Source: Gyrodactylus bullatarudis
Lineage: Eukaryota > Platyhelminthes > Monogenea > Gyrodactylidea > Gyrodactylidae
NCBI GenBank assembly: GCA_012064415.1
Contig: SSNU01000269.1
Coordinates: forward strand, 1 to 64,000
Reading direction: 5' to 3'
DNA: 64,000 nucleotides
Under the pieces are notes generated by a model that saw only the letters and a program-made list of their open reading frames with translations, searched no databases and was not told the DNA's origin. Each line of letters begins with the position of its first letter. The first letter of the stretch is position 1. The translations under genes were made by a program, and so were the position numbers. Positions 33,050-43,502 of the stretch are shown one piece after another.

Positions 33050-34822
33050 AAATTTAAACTTCAAACGCTCATATCTTTCAAGAAAAAGAGCTTTTTAAAT
33101 ATTTTCTTTCTGAAAAAGAATTTACAAAACCATTTCGTTTTTGTATATTCTTTTTAATCCCACTCTCAGTTATAGTCATTTTCCCATTTTATACACTACT
33201 GAAGATTAATAAAACTTCTACCGCTCGAATTAAGGTGGGAGATACATCAAATTGAAGCTAATTTATTTGAGTATTCACTTTAAAAATTTCGAAGCTCTTG
33301 AATCTTATCTAAGCTCCAATTGTGCTTGATGAAATGCAGCTCAACGCTCATCAAGCATCCCAAATCTGTATATGAAGCAAGATTTTTGGCTCTGCAATTT
33401 CTAAAACATTGATTTCTAATGATCTACAAGCATTCCATGCTCATAATTCAGGATTCTGTAAATAGAGAAGAATCACATTGTCATTCATTATAATTCATTA
33501 ATTAAGGTTCGAATTTGCGGACCTGTGAAGAGTCTTTATTGATTTTTCCAACAGAGATATAGTTCATTTTTTGACTAATATACATTTAATCTGAATTTCT
33601 TGAAACGAAAGCTGGCATTTTTAAAAATTTTAGCACTTCTAACAATGGAATTAACATAGGATTGGTAAAAAGCGAAAACACAAGTTTACGGATGCATCTG
33701 AGTTTCCTAATGATGAAGTACAGTAAAAGTCCTAAAGATCTAATATAGAATTAATCCTCAAAAAAAATCTCTACTCGATAGATATTTTTTCGATTAGCTA
33801 TAACTATTATTCTAACTATTTATAACACGGGTAGTGATTTGGAAAATTTTTTTATAAGATTTTGATCAAATTTAACTTTTCTGGAATAAAATTTAATTAT
33901 AATTATTATTCACTTTTCAATATTTCACACACCATAATTATCCTCAATTAACTTCTGTAAAGCAGAGATTACATGTAAGAGTCTAATTAGTAAGGTCTAC
34001 TATGTTTTCGTTCACGATAAAAATCGATAATGATTTTTGATTAATTCAATCAATCCTTTTCCTGACTCTCATATTCCAGTCACAATTGAAATTAAAGTTG
34101 TCAAACTTCAAATGAGCATAACTTTGTTATTTGATAAGATAACGAGCTAATTTTTTTGCATAACAAACCTAAGATTTAGAATTTTCAGAATAAATTATGG
34201 AAGGCTTTCTCAAATTTCTAATTTTAACTTTAAATATAAAATTTTAACTGGTCAATGAGATAGAATAAACCTTTATTTAATTTGTGAAAAAGGTTGATGA
34301 CAGGTTGAGGGAGATTGCAAAATAACATCGTAAGTAAAGATTATAACATAAATACAAACACGATGAACTCTTAACATTATATGCTTAAGAATTTCAATCA
34401 AAAAAGGTTAAATAATTTAATTCGTGTGAAAAGGATCAAAAAAATGAAATCAGTTAAAATTTTATATTTAAAGTTAAAATTATGAGGATTTTGAGCAAAA
34501 GCAACTTTATCAAGCATTGCTGGGCTTAGACAAGATTCAAGAGCTTCGAAATTTTTAAAGTGAACACTCAAATAAATTAGCTTCAATTTGATGTATCTCC
34601 CACCTTAATTCGAGCGGTAGAAGTTTTATTAATCTTCAGTAGTTTATAAAATGGGAAAATGACTATAACTGAGTGTGGTATTAAAAAGGGTAAGAATATA
34701 CAAAAACGAAATGGTTTTGTAAATTCTCACCAACTTTTTCAGAAAGAGCATAACATTTTGATCTGGAAAGAAAATATTTAAAAAGCTCTTTTCTTGAAAG
34801 ATATGAGCGTTTGAAGTTAAAA
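33050..34822. repeat. Large foldback element FB6, 1.8 kb
   Basis: Arms of about 290 nt: AAACGCTCATATCTTTCAAG at about 33062 and its counterpart ending near 34817. Also GGTGGGAGATACATCAAATT (33235) and its reverse complement (34582-34604). The ends differ from the CTAAAGC family, so this is a second foldback type. The about 1.2-kb centre is AT-rich with no transposase. Confidence 0.88.
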
Positions 34823-36785
34823 TTTATGGAGAAAATTGACTCCAAAATCACAAAATTTTCTACAAAAAACTAGCTGGAATTTTTTATTTTGCGCGACACT
34901 CAAGGTATCACTAGATAGGAAATTTAATTTTGATGCCTAATTAGTTAATTGAATTTTTAATTTTAATAAAAATTTAATTGTTTGCAATTATATTTTAATT
35001 TAAAATTCTCAAATTCGGCTTTTTTAATTTATCTCAAAAACCAAACACAATTTAGAAAATACAATTACAGATCTGAAATCAGCACAAAATTTCGATCCAG
35101 AAAATGTTTGGATCGAGATCCTTTTGCACATAGTGTCCTACTGTGTAATTGAATATGAACCAGCTAGACTTTGACTAACATTCCAATAACTTTTTTGACG
35201 ATAAATAAGTCATTCAAGATTTCCAAGAATCTTTTTTTGTATTTTTAACGAATTTAGATGTTATTTTTAGTTTTGCTAAAAATTGCTCATTTTGGCCCAT
35301 GGAATTCTATTTTACCCTAGTCATTAGGTTCCGAGAATGGATTTTGAGAAAAACGATTCAGAATTTCCAATTGTATCTTCTTTTTTCCTACTGAAGTGTC
35401 GAACAAGTTAGTTCCTTTTGTAGAATTGCTAATTTTCATAATCAATTGGTTTAAGTTTATCTTATGAGCTCAACTAAATGCACTCTCATTATTTATTGAA
35501 GAGTTTTTATTTAGCTTTCGTTATATCCTTGATTTCAATAACATTTCAAAGTGATACTACTAATGATCTTTGAAAAGATTTTATTCTTCCAATTATGAAA
35601 CTTAAATAAAATGCACAGAAATTCATAACTATATAGTTGCAGTTATGAATGATGAGGTGTTATAAAAATTCTCAAGACGGGTTTCATTTATGACCCCTTC
35701 GTTTGTTTGTTATTTTTTCTTCAAGTGTCACTTGTATTATAAATTTGAACATGTTTCTTTCACAAAAGCAACTATTGCTGCAGAGAAATCTTGTTATGAA
35801 ACTCTTTACAGAGAAATCACATGTAAATAAATTTATTGTTAAGTCTTTGGTGTGATTCATTTAATACTCGAGTATTTCTGATATCAAATCAATAAATCTT
35901 TAGATTCAATTGTATACGAAAGGATGATGAAAGAATATTTGATATCTGATTTATTCTATAAAAAAGAGACTTGATAAACTTTAGCTCAATTTAACATCTT
36001 CTTTTCTTTACCGATGCACTTCTGAAAAGCTAGAAAGAACCAAAAATTAGAACTTCTTTTTATATCACCACGAGAGAGTACGGCTCAGTTTCTCTTTTGC
36101 AGACTGCATTGCCAAACACATAACATATTTTAAACTCTGGCTAAAAATTTCTTGATAAAATTGTTTCCCATTTTGTGAAATATGAACTCCCAATGAATTC
36201 AAAAAATCCGTTATTTTGTTGTGCAAATACTATCCTTTTGCCTCATTATCAACTTCCGTTTATTTCTAGTTTTCACCCTCATTTTCATAAGTTATAGCAG
36301 TTGGGACAGTAGGATTAATTAGATGATAAAAAGTTTCCAATACCTTATTAAGACAAACTTGAATTCTTCAATCTGAGTAAGGGATTAAATATATAAGAAA
36401 ATAAATATCAGGTTAATTTAATTAATGCAAATGACTCTTATGACTTTTTCATTTAACAAAGTTAATCAAAACTTTTAGTGAAATTAAGCAAAACTATCAG
36501 ACATTACCCGTGATCAATAAAATAAGAGAATTCTTTCATTAGTAAATAATGTTTACTAAACAAGTTAATGAGATAAGCAAAACATTGTTATAATTATTAA
36601 TTTCTTTATCAAAAAGATTGTCAATCAATTGTAATATTTTGTTAGGGACAATGATTTTAATTTCCACGATTAGATAGTTCTAGTTAAAGCTGAAAATGTT
36701 TAGATACATACATAGATGTTTCGAATTTGAACGATTTTTAATAAATGTTAAGGTAAAGACTTCTCCAAGCTTGTAATCTTCTATT
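34823..36785. other. No supported gene
   Basis: AT-rich, only short broken frames. No repeat-family match noticed. Confidence 0.35.
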
Positions 36786-36990
36786 ATGGGTGTTTTTGGT
36801 GACGAGGGATAAGTGCTTAAGTCTTTTAGCATATCTAATTGGATGCGGAGAAGTCACACATCTTCCCTTAGACATAAGACTCAGCGTTTATCTAATTTAT
36901 AAGCTAAGGGAAGATGTGTGACTTCTCCGCATCCAATTAGATATGCTAAAAGACATAAGCACATATCCCTCGTAACCAAAAACATCTATA
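36786..36990. repeat. Compact palindrome FB7, 85-nt arms
   Basis: GGATGCGGAGAAGTCACACA at 36841 recurs as reverse complement at about 36915-36934. The arms (36786-36871 and 36904-36990) are almost perfect around a 32-nt centre (GACATAAGACTCAGCG). The RNA would form a near-perfect long hairpin, and the arms have higher GC than the surroundings. Confidence 0.9.
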
Positions 36991-39660
36991 ACAAATAATA
37001 ATTAAGTATCTAAAATACTTAATAAATAAAATATATATGTAATCTTCTATATTATCACAAAACTAGGGAGATATCAAGACCTAATTTGGATGAATTTGAG
37101 AACTTGAGATTGTAAATATTTTTCTTCGGATTTTAAAATTTCGAGACAACGGATTGAGATGATCATGGCAGTATTTTGAAAAAGTAGCTTTGAATCACTT
37201 AAATTTCAGTCTCATATTTCGAAGAAAATCAAGAAAAAGTCGATTTTGATTTTAAAAGCTGCATTCACAAGATAACAAATTCAAAGTTGACTCAAAAAGA
37301 CACTTCAAAAACGATATTCTTACCTTTGAAAATGTTGATATATAGAAGAAACCTTTATTGTGAATCGTTTGTTATATCTAGAGGAAAGAGAAAAACATGT
37401 AAATTCTTCAACTTGTCAATCATTCCGGGAGTATAGAAAATTGGGACAATTTATTTTTCCTCTCTTAAAATAACATACGTATTTTTTCTATGAATAATGA
37501 TAATAATAATAGTAGTATTAGGATAGATATTTTTTTAGTTATTTTTCTGCCTTGTAGAAGATTCATATAAAAAAATGCAAATGTTGTATATTTCAATCTA
37601 AATACAAACCAGGAACAAAACTAATTCCTAGATGACTAACTTTTCCCAATTTTTCTTAAAGTTGGCAAGAAATAGGGGATACATTTGAAATTTTTTCATT
37701 GGAAATATTTGAATAAATTCATTTGGAGATCACAATGATAGGAAGCGTACACTTTTAATTAGTAGAAATATATAAAATTATTCCTCTAATTAATACCACG
37801 ACCTTCAAAAAATTTATCGATCGATCCCTGAAAATATTGACATTGTTCAGTAAATTTCAGAGTATGAACTTCATACTTCCATATAGGTTTAATTCAAATC
37901 ATAGACTAGTATTTTTGTAAAATATTTCCAAAACGCATGAATACATTTTTGCGATAAATTATTAATTTTTTTCATCGATTTCAGGGATTGATGAAATTCG
38001 AAATAAAATTCTGATCTCTTTTCTATTTTGAAATAAAACTGTTCTACTCAAAATTCTATGGAGTGAGTAGTGAATCAGGTAATTTCAATTTCTAGTTACC
38101 CAATTAATTTTAATTTTATAGAAAAACTTCATTTCCCTTTAGCTCCTCGTCATATTCGTCTCATTATTTGTATTTCAGCTATCATATTTTAGGGTAAAAA
38201 TAATAATCTGAAAAACTAAACGACAAAAACAATGTAACCAGCTTATCAAAATGAGTTCTCCTTAAAGAATCACTCTTCTTTAAGCTCTACTATGTAACTA
38301 ATATTAATAGAATATTAGGTGTGAGTAGTGCTCAAAATGTGTTACTATTATGTCAATCAGTTTTAAAAATCTAGAATTTTTCAAATCGCCGCTCAATTTT
38401 CAATGAATTTTCACTACGCAATCCCTAAAATCCATAATGAGTTCCTCAAGTTTTATTTTCCAAAATAGTAATCTTATTATCGAAAGGGTCTTTGTGGTGA
38501 ATTTCGTTGTTTTATCATGTCCTTGTGATATTGTGAGAAAATGGGCAATGACATAACCGAGAATGACTTTCACACTTTAAAAAACATGATCAGAGTACTA
38601 AATTTTATCAGAAAAGTAAGTACTCTTCTGAGCTGTTCGAAGAAAAAAATTTTGCCCTAGCCTATTGAGCACGATACCAGCAGTATAAAACCAACAAAAA
38701 TTGTTTTTTTATAAAAATTTTTATCTGATTCTGAATCCATATATTTGATCCTTTTAATATACAGATTCCTTAATATTTTATCCTTAAGTCTTCTTCTTTT
38801 AAAAACACCTTGACTGCAGATTGAAATCGAAAATCCTTGTGAGCCTTATTGTAATAAAAGATAATCAAAGATCTAAAAGTTAAGAGATACACGCATTTAA
38901 ATGTGTCAAGATTTTTTTTGAAAATAAATAATTTCTTGAATTTCTCTTTGTTCTTTAAGAAGAAACTTGTAATACATTCCCAAGTGCAAGATTTTTCACT
39001 TGTTCGAGAATTTCGTTATAGTCATTGTACTCTGGCGTTCTTATATATTTTTTAAATATACACGCGAATTCTCGTGTAGGCTCTTCCTATTTTTCAGACA
39101 CATCTATTTTTTCCTTGCCAAAATGTGACAGAAAAATTTAATTCTTTTAACAATCACCAAAAATACGAACATTTCATTTGGGTTTTTTTCACTTGAAAGA
39201 ATAAAGATTTATTTTTGAACATTCTTGATGTATCAGAATATATTCAAAATCTTTCCACCCATTCTCTAAAGGCGTGGATTATTTTCCCATTTAAGTGCAT
39301 TTATTCTTTTAAAAATTTCTTTTTTCTAAATTACAGATTTTTCATTATAAAGTATATAATAAATCTATGTAGAGAGGCCAATATTTGACTCAATCTGTAA
39401 CTGATTATTCTATCAGATGGTTGAATAAATATTTTAAGAAAATAAAAATATTTATACGAATCACTTTTATCTTTTTCGATCAGATCTAAAAAAACTAATT
39501 ATTAACAAAACGAGAAATCTTTGAAGAAATCCCAATAAAGGAAAATCAAAAGAAAATTTCCACGAGATTAGGGTGTATTAAAGGAAAACCTTTTCCAGAC
39601 TTTTGATAAGAGAAATATGCACATTCGTGGTTTCTACTTTTTCCTGTTTAAATTATTTTT
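36991..39660. other. No supported gene
   Basis: AT-rich with weak frames. 38388-38430 resembles sequence beside the second 40-nt cassette (22345-22385). Nothing else was identified. Confidence 0.35.
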
Positions 39661-39661
39661 T

Positions 39662-39892
39662 TTATTTTCCAAAGTATTTTTGAAAAGTTCTGTTGTCTGT
39701 AAATGCTCTTTGAATTTTATGCTCTAAAGAGATAGAATCTGATGGAAAACAAATAACAATCAATATGTATATATCTGAATTCCTTTTCTTCTTGAACTGA
39801 TAAGAACGTTTAAAAAAAATTGCATTCATTACTCTATACTGTAAATGAATGCGAGATAACATTCGAATGAGAAATATTTTTTCTTTTTCCAT
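39662..39892 (-). CDS. Basic 76-aa protein of unknown function
   Basis: ATG ORF with coding composition: MEKEKIFLIRMLSRIHLQYR, a central basic stretch (FKKKRNSDIYIL), ending QRAFTDNRTFQKYFGK and TAA. The frame is open ten codons further upstream without ATG. No signal peptide. Family not recognised. Confidence 0.42.
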   Translation of the reverse strand: MEKEKIFLIRMLSRIHLQYRVMNAIFFKRSYQFKKKRNSDIYILIVICFPSDSISLEHKIQRAFTDNRTFQKYFGK

Positions 39893-39969
39893 CTTGATTT
39901 GTAGTTTGCAAAAGTATTTCAAATCTGATGATTGATTTCAACCTATGAGATTGTTATTTATTCTATATA

Positions 39970-40375
39970 ATTGAGCAATAGAGTGAAGCTCAATTTTTAA
40001 AACTATCAACATTACAATTCTCGAACAGATTTTAGTAATAAACAGATAGAAAGGATTTTATTTATGTAAAAATCTATTCTAAGAACTATCTGAGAACAAA
40101 GGCAGAAATTCTCAAAAAGGTCGAGGGAGTCAATACTTGAACACGGGGTGGAATAACGTTATTTTCAACTAAGATAGGTACTGTGCCCACTAAGCCATCC
40201 CAATTATCCGATGTAAATAATTTATTATATGTAAAACTTGCAAAATATCTACCTTCTCTTCCAGAGTAGTTGGAGTATTTTTAAATACATTTTCAAACTC
40301 ATCTTTCAATACTTAAAATGCTTGTATATTCGGTTAAATATGCTAAGGATTTGAGCAGTCCTCTATTGAGCAATG
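39970..40375 (+). repeat. Dispersed repeat, second copy at 49205-49490
   Basis: ATTCTCGAACAGATTTTAGT, TATTTATGTAAAAATCTATT and TTGAGCAGTCCTCTA occur in the same order at 49205-49490 with small gaps. No terminal inverted repeats seen. Origin unknown. Confidence 0.8.
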
Positions 40376-40475
40376 ATATCGATTTCAATTTAATTAATGA
40401 ATGAAAAAATAATTGAGATGGTTTTTAAGTTATTAGTTATTAGGTGAGGCCAAAAAAAAGAAATTAGATTTTTAA

Positions 40476-40664
40476 TCAAGTCATTGCCAACTAAGCGGGG
40501 TTCTTCTTCTTCAAAATTTTAACCCAGTTTTCAATTTGATTAAAAAATTAAACATTTTTTATATTGAAGCCGAAAAAAGAAAACTACATGTGATCCGGAT
40601 CAGTCCACGAGGTAGAGAAAACGACTTTTTTGGGCTTCTTAGCCAATGGAAAATAAGAACTTAA
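40476..40664 (+). CDS. C-terminal exon of an unrecognised protein
   Basis: A 62-codon open stretch plus TAA without an early ATG. The second half is strongly coding: NIFYIEAEKRKLHVIRISPR, then GRENDFFGLLSQWKIRT. It is basic, with Gly/Arg. The acceptor is not fixed. Family unknown. Confidence 0.4.
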   Translation, partial: SSHCQLSGVLLLQNFNPVFNLIKKLNIFYIEAEKRKLHVIRISPRGRENDFFGLLSQWKIRT

Positions 40665-41033
40665 GAATTATAGTTTGCTATTGAATTCCATATGATTCGG
40701 ATTAAATTGTAATAATTAAATCAATAGGTTTATTTGAATGGTTACCTTAATAGAAATTCAGGTTTGTTACTGTCTAAGATTGTTTTCAAATATTTCTTAA
40801 ATTTATATCACAAGCGTCTCATCTACTGAACAGTATGTTAAATATGAATTAATTCTACATAATGTATTCTTGATTTCTTATATTTAAATTTAAGTTAATT
40901 TGATCTATAATTTAAATTATAGATTTAAAAATTTTTAAACAAAATTTGTGCACCAATTGAAAATTATTGAGGTTTTTAAACGATTTCTATTTTCATTAAT
41001 TTATATTGATTCTGATCGGTTGATAGAATCCTG

Positions 41034-41300
41034 CAGAATTCTTATTTTCAGAATGGTTCTTGAAAATTTAAATCTTGCGCTAAAATTTTTGGCTTAATTT
41101 TGGTAAATCAATGTTTTTATAGATAAAGTTTCTTGTAAATTACTATCAATTTTCACAATATATTAATCATAGAAAGCAATTTTGTAAATTAGCCAGATAC
41201 AACTTTTTGACAGAAATATTCATTTTTCTTTTGTTTAAGTTCATTATGAAATTCGCGTAAGATTTATTTTGGTTCTGATTCTAAAGGATCTTATCGGTTG
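41034..41300 (-). repeat. Inverted copy of the repeat at 23765-24045
   Basis: See the partner copy. On the minus strand the two align almost without gaps, apart from about 13 nt missing here next to ATAAAAACATTGA. Confidence 0.85.
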
Positions 41301-41349
41301 AGCAGTTAAAATAAATTCTTTAAACGTCTTAAATTTTTTAAATCATTAT

Positions 41350-41541
41350 TTACCCTTGCATACAAAACCCTTTTTTCACGAAAATTACATGTTTAACAAA
41401 TGGGGTCTTATAGTTTTTTTGTTGTAAAACATTATTTACACATAGATTTAAAAGTATTAAAAAAGTATCAGAAGCATGAAATATGAAATTACAGTCGGTC
41501 TCAGTAAATTTACGATTTTTCTCTACTCGTCTAATCCTCAA
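41350..41541 (-). CDS. Exon or small gene, 63 codons
   Basis: An open frame with a TTG rather than ATG at its 5' end: RIRRVEKNRKFTETDCNFIF, then VLQQKNYKTPFVKHVIF, ending GFCMQG and TAA. Codon pattern is coding-like. Probably a 3' exon. Function unknown. Confidence 0.38.
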   Translation of the reverse strand: MRIRRVEKNRKFTETDCNFIFHASDTFLILLNLCVNNVLQQKNYKTPFVKHVIFVKKGFCMQG

Positions 41542-41879
41542 TACTTAATAATCTCTATTGTATATTTTCATTTGTAATTAGATTTAAAATTAATTCAAAT
41601 TTAACTTACAATGGGAGAAAAAAATGAAAAAATCGAGAAACATCTACTTCATTGAGTGTACTTATGAATACAGAATCTTTCTTTGTCTTTCTGGTTGGAT
41701 CCTTTTGAGTCTATAATCATAAAAGTTGATCAAGAAAAATAAAGGGCAAGATACCAAACTGAATAACGAAAAGGATAGAGTAATCTATTTTTCATGGATT
41801 ATCTTGGCAAGAATAGAATTTCCCCCATTGTCTAGGAAAATAGAATTTGAGAATGTAATTGAATTAATTAATACACCTA

Positions 41880-42607
41880 GTTAATATGAAGATGGGAATT
41901 TATGATTTTTACAAAATTCTTAATTTTTTCATCAAGAAATCGAATTTGATCAAGAATTTTTGGAATCTAGATTATGAGGCCCTCTTTCACGATACGGAGA
42001 AAAAAAATTTAGAAAAAATAAATTTTTATGGAAAATATGGCAAATTTGAAATCTTGAAGTAGCGCCAAATTCCCATTTTTTGAACTTTGAGTTGAAAATT
42101 TTTGTTGATTTCAATGTGTGAGAGAGATCAAAAGTTGATTTTTAGGATCACAATTAGTCAAAGAAATCAAATATGCTGAATCTGGTTTTAAGAATCCCCC
42201 CATAATCGTGTAAAAATCAAATTTTGATTTTTTAATCAAATTCCCTACTTGACAGTCGATGAAATTTGATATTTTAAGATCCCTGATGACGAATCTTTCA
42301 TAAATTTTATAATAATCATCGGTTTTTTTGTCTTATTGTGATCCTAAAAATCAACTTTTGATCTCTCTCACACATTGAAATCAACAAAAATTTTCAACTC
42401 AAAGTTCAAAAAATGGGAATTTGGCGCTACTTCAAGATTTCAAATTTGCCATATTTTCCATAAAAATTTATTTTTTCTAAATTTTTTTTCTCCGTATCGT
42501 GAAAGAGGGCCTCATAATCTAGATTCCAAAAATTCTTGATCAAATTCGATTTCTTGATGAAAAAATTAAGAATTTTGTAAAAATCATAAATTCCCATCTT
42601 CATATTA
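41880..42607. repeat. Foldback element FB8
   Basis: 728 bp, arms about 275 nt and nearly identical. It begins AGTTAATATGAAGATGGGAA and the right end is its complement. Both arms carry GAGGCCCTCTTTCACGATAC. The centre includes a run of CCCCCC near 42197. It lies 47 bp from the next foldback element of the same family. Confidence 0.92.
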
Positions 42608-42654
42608 ATTAGCTTTACTTTTATTGGCTTCCTTTACAACCCTTTTATTATTCT

Positions 42655-43390
42655 AAAGCTAATTGATATGAAGTTGGGAATCTATGATTTTTACAGAAAT
42701 CTCGATATTTTCATCAATAATTCGAATTTGTTAAAGATTTTCTGGAATCCTATTCATGTTGCTCACTTTTACCATTTGAAGAAAAAAAATTCTGAAAAAA
42801 ATTATTTTTATGAAATATATGGTAATTTTTCAAATTCCCATTTGGCGCCAGAATCCCATTTTTTCGAACTTTGAACCGAAAGTTTTTATTGATTTGAAAG
42901 TTGGAGGTTGATCAAAAGGGGTTTTTCATGATCAAGATTAGACAAGAAAATCAGTTCAACTGAATCTGCTAACCTTATTATCGGAGCGGAATTTCATTTT
43001 TTATGATCATTGTCACTACTTGAAAATCAATGAAATTTCGATAATTCAAAATCTCTCGAAAATGGGGTAACTGTCGATAACTTGACGGTGCTAGTCAGCT
43101 TTCTTGTCTAATCTTGATCATGAAAAACCCCTTTTGATCAACCTCCAACTTTCAAATCAATAAAAACTTTCGGTTCAAAGTTCGAAAAAATGGGATTCTG
43201 GCGCCAAATGGGAATTTGAAAAATTACCATATATTTCATAAAAATAATTTTTTTCAGAATTTTTTTTCTTCAAATGGTAAAAGTGAGCAACATGAATAGG
43301 ATTCCAGAAAATCTTTAACAAATTCGAATTATTGATGAAAATATCGAGATTTCTGTAAAAATCATAGATTCCCAACCAACTTTACTTTAG
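42655..43390. repeat. Foldback element FB9
   Basis: About 735 bp. Left end CTAAAGCTAATTGATATGAA; the right end is its degenerate complement ending near 43390. The arms (about 285 nt) include TTTGAACCGAAAGTTTTTAT and its complement. A 66-68-codon ORF beginning MKLGIYDFYRNL is encoded identically by both arms, on opposite strands (42668-42874 plus, 43175-43375 minus). No transposase. Confidence 0.92.
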
Positions 43391-43502
43391 CTATCTTGAC
43401 GGATGAGAATTTATGACTTTTTTGACGATATCCAGTTTTTAATCATCCATAGATATTTCAAATTTTGAATTAGCGTCAAATTAAGAAATTTTGAAAATGC
43501 TA

